DNA of 64,000 bases from positions 1 through 64,000 of the forward strand of contig NZ_QPID01000004.1 of NCBI RefSeq assembly GCF_003336225.1, in the 5' to 3' direction. Made by a program: the position numbers and the translations under genes. The DNA is from Corallincola holothuriorum (GTDB lineage Bacteria > Pseudomonadota > Gammaproteobacteria > Enterobacterales > Neiellaceae). The notes beneath the pieces are model-generated. The model did no database searches and was not told the DNA's origin. It saw nothing but the letters and a program-made list of their open reading frames with translations. Shown here in pieces: positions 15,866 to 27,071 of the stretch; within the stretch, counting starts at the first letter, position 1; each line of letters begins with the position of its first letter.

Positions 15866-18800
15866 ATGAGATTGAAGCAGATCAAGCTGGCAGGGTTTAA
15901 GTCATTTGTTGACCCGACGACGGTGCCATTTCCCGGCAATATGACGGCAGTCGTTGGCCCTAACGGCTGTGGTAAATCGAACACCATTGATGCAGTGCGC
16001 TGGGTGCTGGGCGAAAGCTCGGCTAAAAACCTGCGTGGTGATGCCATGACAGATGTCATCTTTAATGGTGCAGCCTCCCGCAAGCCTGTTTCTCAAGCCA
16101 GTGTTGAACTCGTTTTCGAAAATCACCAAGGCCGTATTGGCGGTAATTATGCCAATTTTGCTGAAATATCGGTGAAGCGGGTCGTTACCCGTGATGCGGT
16201 GTCGACCTACCTGTTAAACGGCAGTAAATGTCGTAAGCGTGATATTACCGATCTGTTTTTGGGTACTGGTCTCGGCCCCCGCAGCTACGCCATCATTGAA
16301 CAGGGGATGATCTCCCGGCTGATTGAATCAAAACCGCAAGAGCTACGCATCTTTATTGAGGAAGCCGCAGGGATCTCCAAATATAAAGAGCGCCGTCGTG
16401 AAACCGAAAACCGGCTTAAACATACTCGCGAGAATATGGAACGCCTGGCTGATGTGCGGGATGAGTTGGGTAAGCAGTTAGAAAAACTGCAGCGCCAAGC
16501 GGTTGCCGCGAAACGCTTTAAGGAACTTAAAGCGCGAGAACGTCAGCTTAAAAGTGAACTGTATGCGATCCGTTGGTATCAGTTGAATGAACAGCTGAAC
16601 CGCTGTGAGCGCGAGCAAGCGGAGCAGGAAACGGCGCTTGAGCAGTTTAATGCCCAGCAGCAAGGCAAAGAATCCCGTCTTATCGCTTTGCAGACAGAAC
16701 GGGAACAGCTGAAAAGCGATCAGCAACATAGCCAACAAAAATTGTTCCAGTTAACGACTGAGATCACTCGCCTTGAACAGCAGATGATGGCAAGCCGTCA
16801 ACAACGGGTGCGGTTAGAAGATGAATTAGCTCTGCTTGCTGCAAAGCAGGAGGAGCTTGAACTCTTGATTGCCAGCGAAGTTGAGCAGCAACAGATCTCA
16901 GCCGATGAATTAGCAGCGCAACAAGAAGCTGCACTGCTCCTTGATGAAGAGATCGAGCAAGCACAAAACATGCTCGATGACGCCGAATCGGCCGTTATCG
17001 ATTGGCAGCGGCGCTGGCAAGCTTCAGAGCAGGCTGAGGCCGCAGTGCGGCAGCAACAAGCGCTGTTAGAGAGCAAGTTAAATCATTTAGTACAACTGTC
17101 TGCACAACAAGGGCAGCGTCTGCAGCAGGTCAGTGATGAACTGGTCGAATTAGATGATGCCGAATTAACGCTTGAGTTGAACCGGCTGGCAGAAAGCCTG
17201 GCGATGCAAACTGAGCAATTAGCTGAACAGCAGCTATTGCTGGCCGAGAGTGAGTCAGTCGTCGGTGACGCGAAAATGGCGTTGACGGATCTGGATAGTA
17301 AGGTCCATCAGAATGAATTAGCTCTTGCCGGATTACAAGCGCAGTGGCAAGCCCTCGATAGTCAGTTATCTCAGGTTGCGGAGAGCGAAGCTTTACCGGA
17401 CGGAGTGAAGCCGCTGTATCAGGCTATGACGGTGGCCCCGGAGTGGACGCTGGCAGTTGAAAAGGTATTGGCAAGTTTTAGCCAGGCTCACCTATGTGAT
17501 GCACTTGCCGCCGAAACGGCGGGAGCCACGGGAAGATTACTCCAGCTCAGTAGTGGCGCTGTGGTGGCGTCTCACCTCTTAGCCAGTAAAGTAGACGGTG
17601 AAGCTAAATATGCTGTAGCCAATCTGCTTCGTGGTATTGAGTGCGTAGATACGGCAGAGCAGGCGTGGCAACGGCAACCAACTTTAACTGAAGGGCAAAC
17701 GGTGATCAGCCGCTGTGGCGTTTGGTTGGGGCAACACTGGTTACATCCGGACGTCGACATGGTGGCTGGGCCGATTAAGCTCCGCCAGCAGCAATTGATG
17801 TTGGCTGAACAGATCAGTCCGCTGCAAGTGCAACTGACCCGTGACAAACAGGAGCTGCAACAGGCGCAGCAGCGAGTCGCTCGCTCTCAACAGCAATTCA
17901 CTGAGCAGCAGGGGCTTTGTCGGCGTATTGACGCTGAGGTGGCCACACTGCGCCAACAACGGCATTTTGCCGACCAGCAGCACAGTGAACGCCAACTCAG
18001 AAAACAGCGGCTGCAACAGGAGCAGACGCTGTTACAAGAACAGGTTGCTGAACATCAAGCGGAGCAGGAGTTACTGCTTGCACAACAGTTGGAGGTTGCC
18101 GAGCGTCTTGATGATATGGGGCAGCAGGATCAACTACGGCTGCAAAAAGAATCATTTGATCAGCAAGTGTCGCAGGCTAAGCAGCAGGTACAACAGCGGC
18201 AACAGCAACGCCAGGGGATCGCGTTGCGGCAGGAAAACCTCAAGGCACAACTTACTGCTTTGAGCCAGGCACAGCAACGGACGGAAAAAGATCGCCACGA
18301 AGCCTTATTACGCAAGCAGCAGTTAGTTGAAGAGCTGCAGCAACATGAAACCCCCGATGTTGATCAAGCCGAGCAGCTGGAGATATTGCTGGCTGAACGA
18401 CTTGAACTCAGCAGTGAGCTGGAGCTACTGACCGAGCAGTTATCAGGTCTTGATGAGCAGACTCGTGAGCTAGAGATGGGACAGCGGGATGTGCTGCAAC
18501 ATCTGGAAAAACAGCGGGTCAGGATATCTGATCTGCAGATTGAAGCTGAAGGTTTCCGCGTTCGTGCGCGATCGGTGTTGGAAACCCTGCATGAGATGCA
18601 GGCCAATTTGAAAGAGTTATTGGTCGCGTTACCTGATAGCTATAGTGAAGATGAGTGGCAGCAACAGCTGGAAAAAACCACTCAAGCGATCTCTCGCCTT
18701 GGTGCTATCAACTTGGCTGCGATTGAAGAATATGAACAACAAGCGGAACGAAAACAGTACCTTGATAGTCAGAATGAAGACTTGGAAGGGGCGGTTGATA

Positions 18801-19315
18801 CTTTGGAAACTGCGATACGTAAGATCGACAGAGAAACACGTCAGCGCTTCCGTGAGACCTATGAACAGGTGAACACGGATCTGCAGCATCTGTTTCCGAA
18901 AGTATTTGGTGGAGGGAGCGCACATCTCGCATTGACTGATGATGACTTACTGGAAACAGGTGTTACTATCATGGCGCAGCCTCCAGGCAAAAAGAATAGT
19001 ACGATTCATCTGTTGTCGGGTGGCGAAAAGGCGTTGACCGCTTTATCATTGGTGTTCGCTATTTTCCGACTCAATCCGGCGCCGTTTTGTATGCTGGACG
19101 AGGTCGATGCACCATTGGATGACGCGAATGTCGGGCGGTTCTGTAATCTGGTGAAAGAGATGTCAGAAACAGTTCAGTTTATTTTTATCAGTCACAACAA
19201 AGTATCAATGGAAATGGCCAGTCACTTGACTGGGGTAACCATGCAGGAACCTGGCGTATCTAGGTTAGTCGCAGTCGACGTTGAGCAGGCTGTGGCATTA
19301 GCTGAGCTAGGTTAG
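15866..19315 (+). CDS. smc: chromosome segregation protein SMC
   Basis: 1149 residues from the ATG at 15866 (MRLKQIKLAGFKSFVDP). Walker A GPNGCGKSN is at residues 31-39, followed by a first long Gln/Glu-rich coiled coil. A hinge lies about residues 510-650 (LPDGVKPLYQAMTVAPEWTL and following), then the returning coiled coil, the ABC signature LLSGGEKALTALSL and Walker B FCMLDEVDAPLDD near the C-terminus. SMC dimers organise and separate sister chromosomes, normally with ScpA and ScpB (not here). Presence of SMC rather than MukB separates this organism from the Enterobacteriaceae and Vibrionaceae. It is followed by zipA after 32 bases, so smc-zipA are probably one transcript. Confidence 0.95.
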   Translation: MRLKQIKLAGFKSFVDPTTVPFPGNMTAVVGPNGCGKSNTIDAVRWVLGESSAKNLRGDAMTDVIFNGAASRKPVSQASVELVFENHQGRIGGNYANFAEISVKRVVTRDAVSTYLLNGSKCRKRDITDLFLGTGLGPRSYAIIEQGMISRLIESKPQELRIFIEEAAGISKYKERRRETENRLKHTRENMERLADVRDELGKQLEKLQRQAVAAKRFKELKARERQLKSELYAIRWYQLNEQLNRCEREQAEQETALEQFNAQQQGKESRLIALQTEREQLKSDQQHSQQKLFQLTTEITRLEQQMMASRQQRVRLEDELALLAAKQEELELLIASEVEQQQISADELAAQQEAALLLDEEIEQAQNMLDDAESAVIDWQRRWQASEQAEAAVRQQQALLESKLNHLVQLSAQQGQRLQQVSDELVELDDAELTLELNRLAESLAMQTEQLAEQQLLLAESESVVGDAKMALTDLDSKVHQNELALAGLQAQWQALDSQLSQVAESEALPDGVKPLYQAMTVAPEWTLAVEKVLASFSQAHLCDALAAETAGATGRLLQLSSGAVVASHLLASKVDGEAKYAVANLLRGIECVDTAEQAWQRQPTLTEGQTVISRCGVWLGQHWLHPDVDMVAGPIKLRQQQLMLAEQISPLQVQLTRDKQELQQAQQRVARSQQQFTEQQGLCRRIDAEVATLRQQRHFADQQHSERQLRKQRLQQEQTLLQEQVAEHQAEQELLLAQQLEVAERLDDMGQQDQLRLQKESFDQQVSQAKQQVQQRQQQRQGIALRQENLKAQLTALSQAQQRTEKDRHEALLRKQQLVEELQQHETPDVDQAEQLEILLAERLELSSELELLTEQLSGLDEQTRELEMGQRDVLQHLEKQRVRISDLQIEAEGFRVRARSVLETLHEMQANLKELLVALPDSYSEDEWQQQLEKTTQAISRLGAINLAAIEEYEQQAERKQYLDSQNEDLEGAVDTLETAIRKIDRETRQRFRETYEQVNTDLQHLFPKVFGGGSAHLALTDDDLLETGVTIMAQPPGKKNSTIHLLSGGEKALTALSLVFAIFRLNPAPFCMLDEVDAPLDDANVGRFCNLVKEMSETVQFIFISHNKVSMEMASHLTGVTMQEPGVSRLVAVDVEQAVALAELG

Positions 19316-19347
19316 TCTAAGAATTATTACTAAAAGCAAGTGTGTAT

Positions 19348-20343
19348 ATGGAAGGATTTCGTATCATTCTCATCATTATTGGGGCTATCGCCATTGGCGC
19401 GATTCTTATTCATGGCCTCTGGTCTATTCGTAAGCAGAATAGCAATCATAGGATACATCAGGGCGACGTCGGCGTGCCTGATGTTGCATCCGGTGCTGAG
19501 TCTTCGTCAGTGTCTGATGGTTTTGACCAAGATGGTATTGGCAAAGTGCGAGTGCTTGGCAGTGCTGATGATGAGAGTATTCAACAGCAAAGTATTCCAA
19601 CGGATGCAGCACTGCAAAGTGACGTTGAGCAGCGGGTTGAACCGGGCATCGCAGTTTCAGGAGCCGGTAACGCTGGTTTTACTGAGGCCTCGATTAAGGC
19701 AGAAAAAGTTGAACCGAGCTTCACTGTGCCTAAGGTTTCTTCAGAGCCGACTTCTGCCCCAGAATTAACAGAACAAGTGGATCTGTTTGCTGAGCCAGTT
19801 GAGGAAGTGGCAGAGATCAAGCCAGAGTCGCAACCGAGCTCTGCGGCTATCGATAAGCCAGCCGCTAACGAAGCTGCGCAAGCGCCTGCGGCCGACGATG
19901 AACCATTGGGAGAGCCACAGGATGTGTTGGTTCTGAATGTGGTTGCTGGTCCCTCGGGGACACTTGAAGGCGCGGTAATGTTGCCTTGCTTGCTTACCTT
20001 GGGCTTAAAGTTTGGTGAAATGTCTATTTTCCATCGCCATCAGTCGCCAGCAGGCACCGGTCCAATATTGTTCAGCCTGGCGAATATGGTGAAACCGGGT
20101 ACGTTTGATCCAGAGTCGATGGAAAGCTTTAATACGCAGGGGATCTCGCTGTTTATGACGCTGCCCTGTTATGGCGAAGCGCAGAAAAACTTTGGCTTGA
20201 TGTTAAAAGCCGCGGAACAGTTGGCCGCAGAGATGCGCGGGCAGGTGCTTGATGATCAGCGAAATGTGCTGACTAAGCAGAAGATCCAGCATTATCAGGA
20301 GCGGATCCGCGAGTTCGAGCGTAAGAAACTGCTTAGCGTCTAA
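19348..20343 (+). CDS. zipA: cell division protein ZipA
   Basis: 331 residues. An N-terminal membrane anchor (MEGFRIILIIIGAIAIGAILIHGLWSIRK begins at the ATG at 19348; a GTG two codons earlier is possible) is followed by an acidic, Pro/Ala/Glu-rich linker to about residue 190. The C-terminal FtsZ-binding domain follows (DVLVLNVVA, GAVMLPCLLTLGLKFGEMSIFHRH, FSLANMVKPGTFDPESM, ISLFMTLPC). ZipA tethers FtsZ to the inner membrane during septation. The order smc-zipA-ligA resembles that of Shewanella and Pseudomonas. Confidence 0.95.
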   Translation: MEGFRIILIIIGAIAIGAILIHGLWSIRKQNSNHRIHQGDVGVPDVASGAESSSVSDGFDQDGIGKVRVLGSADDESIQQQSIPTDAALQSDVEQRVEPGIAVSGAGNAGFTEASIKAEKVEPSFTVPKVSSEPTSAPELTEQVDLFAEPVEEVAEIKPESQPSSAAIDKPAANEAAQAPAADDEPLGEPQDVLVLNVVAGPSGTLEGAVMLPCLLTLGLKFGEMSIFHRHQSPAGTGPILFSLANMVKPGTFDPESMESFNTQGISLFMTLPCYGEAQKNFGLMLKAAEQLAAEMRGQVLDDQRNVLTKQKIQHYQERIREFERKKLLSV

Positions 20344-20361
20344 TTATCTTCTCTTTTTAAG

Positions 20362-20388
20362 AAAAGCCTCCGTTATGGAGGCTTTTTC
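20362..20388 (+). terminator. intrinsic terminator after zipA
   Basis: AAAAGCCTCC-gttat-GGAGGCTTTTTC forms a ten-base stem with T tract between zipA and ligA. It lies 28 bases before the ligA start, so ligA probably needs its own promoter or read-through. Confidence 0.85.
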
Positions 20389-20394
20389 ACTTAA

Positions 20395-22434
<2,040 letters not shown>

Positions 22435-22501
22435 ATAGCTGGTGGGTATACCTAGGCTATGAATATCAGAAATAGCCCGATTGAGAGTCCGTGTATGGCA
22501 T

Positions 22502-24445
22502 TTAATCGGGCGGATTCAGAGGCAAAGTGAGTTGAAAGCGCACACCATGACCAATCTGACTGGATGCCTGGATCGTGCCGCCTAGTTTTTGGCGTACAAC
22601 GTTATAGACGATATGCAGCCCTAACCCCGTGCCGCCGGATGCGCGTCGGGTGGTATAGAAAGGGTCGAATAACCGCTTCAAGGCTTTCTCTTCTACACCT
22701 TTACCATCGTCCTGATAGTCCAAGATCAGATTTTCCGTATCAGTATGGAAGTGGATGGAGATATGATGCTGTTGCTGCGGATCGAACCCATGCCGAACGG
22801 AGTTGACTATCATGTTGGTCAACACTTGACTGAATGCACCTGGGTAACTGTTTAAGGTCAGGCTTTCATCGCCGGTGGTTGTTATCTCTACTTTATGATT
22901 TTTAAACTCTGGGGAGAGACTGGTGAGCAGATCTTTGATGTAGTCTAGCAGGACGAAGAAGCGTTTTTGTTCACTACTTTGGTCAACTGCCACCTCTTTA
23001 AAGTTGCGGATTAACTCAGCCGCGCGGTTGAGGTTGGATAGGATCATCTCAGCACATTGTGTCGTCTTATCTATGTGTTGCTCTAACCCTGAACGAGTGA
23101 GTTGATTCTCGCCGGCGGCTTTGTTTAGCTGTGTCATTTCATCTTGCAGCAGGGTTGCAGCGGTTACGCTGACGCCTACTGGGGTATTGATCTCGTGAGC
23201 GACGCCTGCGACCAACTGCCCCAATTGCGACATCTTTTCCGCTTCGACTAGCTGGTCTTGTGTTGCTCTCAACCTTTCCATGGTTGAAGTGAGTTCTTCA
23301 TTGGTGGTTTGTAGCTCACGGGTTCGACTGGCCACCCGCATCTCTAATTCTCTTTGATCATCCTGGATCCGCTCGGCCATTTGGTCGAGCACCAGGGCAA
23401 TGCGCTGAAGTTCGATAAAAGGAAGCTTCAAGGTTTGTGCGTGATAATCTGCTTTGGCGTATCGTTCAACCAAGCCACTGATCTTGAGTAAAGGCTTTAC
23501 CAGGCGACGAGATGCAAATAGCGCGATGCCAGCGAATAACAGCGCTAAAATACTGACGATGGTCCACTGTTGCAGCTCCAGATCCTTAACGGAGGCAAGT
23601 GCTTGTGAGCGATCGATACCCATGACAATTTCAATGGGTGTATGTTGATGGCTTAGTTTCAGTGGTATCTGTATGGTGCGAAAGTCGTCGGTGGCGATAT
23701 GTTGTGCTTCCAGCCTGAGTAGCGAGTCATCGCTTAAAATATCCAGCATCTCTATTTGTCCAGAACCAGCTTGCTTAAGCAGTGTATTCGCGTTTTCGAA
23801 AATGGCGTGGACAGGTAACAGCACGATGATGGCCCCCACAAGCTCGTGGGCTTCCGCGCGATCGACAGCCGATACCCACAGCGGTGAGTAGACGACAAAC
23901 ATGTGATCACTGGTGCGGGAGATGATTTTTCGATCTTTTTCTTTCAGACTAAAGATACGATCCAGGTAGGCGACATCGTTGAGATCGGTAATTTTCTGCG
24001 TAGCATTAACTGGATCGGCAAAAAATTGTTCTATCTCAGAATTAAGCGGATCCAAAGGCAGGAGCTCAAAGCTGGTTGGAACAACCTCAACTGGCCAGCC
24101 AGATTTATCGACTAAAAAAATGCCGTAGGCAGCGGGGTGCATCTCACTGAGGGCGGCTAGCTTTAGTTTTGCTTTTGGACCAAAAACTCCAGTGTATGCC
24201 GCATAGATAACATCAGGATCTTGACTGGTATTGTGCAAACTGGCGAAAAGTAGCTGATAGGCGCGCTCAATGTCGTTGGCGAGAACATTGGCAGTGAGTT
24301 TGAGTGAGCTAAATGCCGTCTCTTCTGCTACGCGTTGAAAACGATCAATCAAGTAGTATGAAGTCAGCAGAGTGGGGATCAAAGCGGCACTTAAAATGAT
24401 CCAACTTAATGTCCCGCGTAGCGAACGACCCCTATTAAACTGCAT
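22502..24445 (-). CDS. membrane sensor histidine kinase paired with a binding protein
   Basis: 647 residues. First membrane segment at about 13-33; a periplasmic sensor of about 260 residues of Cache type (AAYGIFLVDKSGWPVEVVP); second membrane segment at about 294-311; HAMP-like region; coiled coil to about 405; dimerisation domain with the phospho-acceptor His417 in GVAHEINTPVG; and HATPase with N-box TNMIVNSVRHG, DDGKGV and GGTGLGLH. The ending lacks a receiver domain. It begins 17 bases after a MalE-like binding protein gene, so the two are surely cotranscribed. This suggests a ligand relayed from the binding protein to the kinase. No response regulator gene is next to it. Confidence 0.88.
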   Translation of the reverse strand: MQFNRGRSLRGTLSWIILSAALIPTLLTSYYLIDRFQRVAEETAFSSLKLTANVLANDIERAYQLLFASLHNTSQDPDVIYAAYTGVFGPKAKLKLAALSEMHPAAYGIFLVDKSGWPVEVVPTSFELLPLDPLNSEIEQFFADPVNATQKITDLNDVAYLDRIFSLKEKDRKIISRTSDHMFVVYSPLWVSAVDRAEAHELVGAIIVLLPVHAIFENANTLLKQAGSGQIEMLDILSDDSLLRLEAQHIATDDFRTIQIPLKLSHQHTPIEIVMGIDRSQALASVKDLELQQWTIVSILALLFAGIALFASRRLVKPLLKISGLVERYAKADYHAQTLKLPFIELQRIALVLDQMAERIQDDQRELEMRVASRTRELQTTNEELTSTMERLRATQDQLVEAEKMSQLGQLVAGVAHEINTPVGVSVTAATLLQDEMTQLNKAAGENQLTRSGLEQHIDKTTQCAEMILSNLNRAAELIRNFKEVAVDQSSEQKRFFVLLDYIKDLLTSLSPEFKNHKVEITTTGDESLTLNSYPGAFSQVLTNMIVNSVRHGFDPQQQHHISIHFHTDTENLILDYQDDGKGVEEKALKRLFDPFYTTRRASGGTGLGLHIVYNVVRQKLGGTIQASSQIGHGVRFQLTLPLNPPD

Positions 24446-24462
24446 TTGGATCCCTCAGTGTT

Positions 24463-25629
24463 TTATTGGCTATTTTTCTGCAATTCGTGTTCGGAGAATC
24501 TTTGCATCAGCGCTGTAGCTTCTTCTGCGCTGCCGTGGCCATCAATAAAAAGCGCGAACCCTTTTCTCATCCCTAACCATGCCGCTGACATCGCCGGTGT
24601 AGGAGGCGCCCCTCGCGCGAGTTCCAGCTGCTTTAAAAGTATCTGCATTTCAGGCGATGCGCTACTTTTGATTTTGGCAACAATCTGTTCGTTAACAGGC
24701 AGAGCACCCAAATCATCATAGTATCGCTGTTGCATCTCTGGCGACTGCAGATAGCTGGAAAAGCCCTTAATTGCTTCGGCAGCAGGGCTATTAAGCGAAT
24801 ATCCGGGATAGACCAGCGATAAAGTGCCGTACATAGGTTGTATCGGTTTGCCGTTGATCGTGGGCAGCAAGGTAATGCCAAAATCATCGCCTAGTGCGCT
24901 GGCTGTTTCCTTAAATGCCCAATCACCGTTGATGGCGTAAGCGAATTCACCGTTTTTAAAGCGATCAAAGCTGCAATCGTAGTCACAGTTGGGATCAATC
25001 AGCCCCTCTCGCGATAGATTACGATAGAAGGTGAGGGCATCTCTCACTGCTTGGGTATCCAAGGTGACCCTATTATCGGCAACAGGAAAGCCACCGAACG
25101 GTGGTATAAATGCGCAGAACCAATACATTTCACCATACTTCCAGCCAATCGGTTGTACGTTGATTTCGCGCAGCGCTTTTGCTTGTGTGATGAGTTGTTG
25201 CCAGGTGGCCGCCGGCTGTTGGACAAATTTTCTGTTGTAGAACAGAAGCAAGTGGTTACCGCCTTGTAGCGGAACCCCATAATAGTTTTCGTCAAACATG
25301 ACGGTCGCCAGTGACTCACTTGTTTGTGCAGGGGAGAGGAGTGATGCGTCTACGGTGGACAACTGCAGTTTGCCTCGATCACCGATGAAGTCAGAAGGCA
25401 CAAGAGCCATGGCAGGCGCGGTGCCATCAATCACTGAACGAACCAGTGTGGTTTTTAACTCTCCTGTTGGTAAAAAGGCGACATTGATTTTTACACCCGT
25501 TTTCTCTTCATATTCTTTGGCAACGTTTGGCAGCCAAAGTTTAGCTTCCTCTTTTTGATGCCAAAGCATGAGTTCAACGGCTTGGGAGCTAAAACTAATG
25601 AAGAGCAGCAGAAAACACCAATTTGCCAT
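24463..25629 (-). CDS. periplasmic MalE-like extracellular solute-binding protein
   Basis: 388 residues with a short signal peptide (cleavage after SFSSQA, about residue 17). The mature sequence follows family 1 solute-binding proteins (maltose/oligosaccharide type): VELMLWHQKEEAKLWLPNVAKEYEEKTGVKINV, YYGVPLQGGNHLLLFYNRK, GWKYGEMYWF and FKNGEFAYAINGDWAFKE. There is no ABC permease or ATPase gene nearby; instead a sensor kinase follows at once. A role as a sensing rather than a transport protein is therefore likely. It lies downstream of the leftward tRNA-Val operon with no intrinsic terminator visible between them. AGGGA precedes the ATG. Confidence 0.85.
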   Translation of the reverse strand: MANWCFLLLFISFSSQAVELMLWHQKEEAKLWLPNVAKEYEEKTGVKINVAFLPTGELKTTLVRSVIDGTAPAMALVPSDFIGDRGKLQLSTVDASLLSPAQTSESLATVMFDENYYGVPLQGGNHLLLFYNRKFVQQPAATWQQLITQAKALREINVQPIGWKYGEMYWFCAFIPPFGGFPVADNRVTLDTQAVRDALTFYRNLSREGLIDPNCDYDCSFDRFKNGEFAYAINGDWAFKETASALGDDFGITLLPTINGKPIQPMYGTLSLVYPGYSLNSPAAEAIKGFSSYLQSPEMQQRYYDDLGALPVNEQIVAKIKSSASPEMQILLKQLELARGAPPTPAMSAAWLGMRKGFALFIDGHGSAEEATALMQRFSEHELQKNSQ

Positions 25630-25707
25630 ATAGATATCCCTGATAAATTCGAGATCTTAGGCAAAGTATAGATGTTTGAAATAAAGAGAGGGTTTTTCTT
25701 GATGAAG

Positions 25708-25783
25708 TGGTGGGCGGTACTGGGCTCGAACCAGTGACCCTCGCCTTGTAAGGGCGATGCTCTCCCAACTGAGCTAACCGCCC
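25708..25783 (-). tRNA. tRNA-Val (TAC), copy 1
   Basis: 76-base cloverleaf with encoded CCA: acceptor GGGCGGT, D-loop AGCTCAGTTGGGAGAGC, anticodon loop CTTACAA (TAC), and T-loop GGTTCGAGCC. It is the last of four identical copies in the leftward operon. Confidence 0.97.
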
Positions 25784-25814
25784 ACTGTATCAATATTGTG
25801 TTGCAGGCCAAGAG

Positions 25815-25890
25815 TGGTGGGCGGTACTGGGCTCGAACCAGTGACCCTCGCCTTGTAAGGGCGATGCTCTCCCAACTGAGCTAACCGCCC
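25815..25890 (-). tRNA. tRNA-Val (TAC), copy 2
   Basis: Identical 76-base tRNA-Val with encoded CCA. Flanks CCAAGA (25808-25813) and TCTTGG (25892-25897) are complementary and could extend its acceptor stem in the precursor. Confidence 0.97.
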
Positions 25891-25914
25891 ATCTTGGTAT
25901 CTTGCAGCTCAAAG

Positions 25915-25990
25915 TGGTGGGCGGTACTGGGCTCGAACCAGTGACCCTCGCCTTGTAAGGGCGATGCTCTCCCAACTGAGCTAACCGCCC
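25915..25990 (-). tRNA. tRNA-Val (TAC), copy 3
   Basis: Identical 76-base tRNA-Val with encoded CCA. Flanks CTCAAAGT (25908-25915) and ACTTTGAG (25991-25998) are exact complements. Confidence 0.97.
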
Positions 25991-26009
25991 ACTTTGAGTA
26001 TGTGAAAGA

Positions 26010-26085
26010 TGGTGGGCGGTACTGGGCTCGAACCAGTGACCCTCGCCTTGTAAGGGCGATGCTCTCCCAACTGAGCTAACCGCCC
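26010..26085 (-). tRNA. tRNA-Val (TAC), copy 4
   Basis: Identical 76-base tRNA-Val with encoded CCA, promoter-proximal in the leftward operon. Flanks TGTGAA (26001-26006) and TTCACA (26090-26095) are complementary. Confidence 0.97.
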
Positions 26086-26103
26086 ATCGTTCACAGGACG
26101 CGT

Positions 26104-26131
26104 ATTATAGGCAGGCTCTTTTTTCTGTCAA
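26104..26131 (-). promoter_or_regulatory. promoter of the tRNA-Val operon
   Basis: On the minus strand, consensus TTGACA (26126-26131), a 16-base spacer and consensus TATAAT (26104-26109), followed by a G+C-rich start region (ACGCGTCC). A very strong sigma-70 promoter typical of stable RNA genes. Confidence 0.92.
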
Positions 26132-26291
26132 CTGATTTATGAAGGGCATATGACGAGTTGGGCAAAGTTTAGGCTAATCGTTTGAATTTGCTACGTTAGG
26201 AGGTAAAACGTTCATTTAATCAGCAGGTTGGACGATATTTGTCTAATTTTTCAGTCGCAGGAATATGTCAGCCTTGAGAACAAAAAAATCA

Positions 26292-26320
26292 TTGACATGC
26301 TTAGGGGGGCTGCATAGAAT
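26292..26320 (+). promoter_or_regulatory. promoter of the tRNA-Ala/Glu operon
   Basis: TTGACA (26292-26297), a 17-base spacer and TAGAAT (26315-26320), with a G+C-rich discriminator (GCGCCTCGCG) of the kind linked to stringent control. The 160 bases between this and the leftward Val promoter hold no gene that I can support. Confidence 0.92.
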
Positions 26321-26381
26321 GCGCCTCGCGTTTCGGGGCAGAACAGTTGCTTTGTGCTGCTATTAACTGAGATGCATGTGT

Positions 26382-26457
<76 letters not shown>

Positions 26458-26479
26458 AAGTTTTAATGTGTATTGTTGC

Positions 26480-26555
26480 GTCCCCTTCGTCTAGAGGCCT
26501 AGGACACCGCCCTTTCACGGCGGTAACAGGGGTTCGAATCCCCTAGGGGACGCCA
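26480..26555 (+). tRNA. tRNA-Glu (TTC), copy 1
   Basis: 76 bases with CCA: acceptor GTCCCCT, anticodon stem CCGCC/GGCGG with loop CTTTCAC (TTC). Flanks TTTAATG (26462-26468) and CATTAAA (26559-26565) are complementary. Confidence 0.97.
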
Positions 26556-26586
26556 TTCCATTAAAGCCGTTATGTAAGTACGTCTA

Positions 26587-26662
26587 GTCCCCTTCGTCTA
26601 GAGGCCTAGGACACCGCCCTTTCACGGCGGTAACAGGGGTTCGAATCCCCTAGGGGACGCCA
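26587..26662 (+). tRNA. tRNA-Glu (TTC), copy 2
   Basis: Identical to the other Glu copies. Bracketed by the 11-base complements GTTATGTAAGT (26569-26579) and ACTTACATAAC (26662-26672), the longest such pair in the cluster. Confidence 0.97.
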
Positions 26663-26689
26663 CTTACATAACAACAAAGAAAGTTCCGG

Positions 26690-26765
26690 GTCCCCTTCGT
26701 CTAGAGGCCTAGGACACCGCCCTTTCACGGCGGTAACAGGGGTTCGAATCCCCTAGGGGACGCCA
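26690..26765 (+). tRNA. tRNA-Glu (TTC), copy 3
   Basis: Identical to the other Glu copies. Flanks GAAAGT (26679-26684) and ACTTTC (26768-26773) are complementary. Confidence 0.97.
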
Positions 26766-26795
26766 TTACTTTCCACCAGTTTACCAGTTTGCTTA

Positions 26796-26871
26796 GTCCC
26801 CTTCGTCTAGAGGCCTAGGACACCGCCCTTTCACGGCGGTAACAGGGGTTCGAATCCCCTAGGGGACGCCA
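26796..26871 (+). tRNA. tRNA-Glu (TTC), copy 4
   Basis: Identical to the other Glu copies. Only six bases separate it from the following tRNA-Ala, and no flanking complement is visible. Confidence 0.97.
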
Positions 26872-26877
26872 TTATTC

Positions 26878-26953
<76 letters not shown>

Positions 26954-26954
26954 G

Positions 26955-26986
26955 AAAAAAACCACTCTATTGAGTGGTTTTTTTGT
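26955..26986 (+). terminator. terminator of the tRNA-Ala/Glu operon
   Basis: An A tract, then ACCACTC-tatt-GAGTGGT and a T tract form a classic intrinsic terminator right after the last tRNA. Confidence 0.9.
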
Positions 26987-27071
26987 TTTTGCAGCTTATG
27001 TTATTAAGTTGCTCGGATATAAATCTGGGAGACTGTTTCGTGAAACGAGCCTCCTTATACCACCAAACTAT

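Noticed and set aside
25491-25975. Minus-strand frames containing AVSSVGRASPLQGEGHWFEPS across the tRNA-Val genes.
   Set aside because: They are translations of tRNA-Val sequence itself and not proteins.
26132-26290. AGGAGG near 26197 between the divergent tRNA promoters, considered as a ribosome site.
   Set aside because: No ATG, GTG or TTG with an adequate open frame follows at proper spacing.
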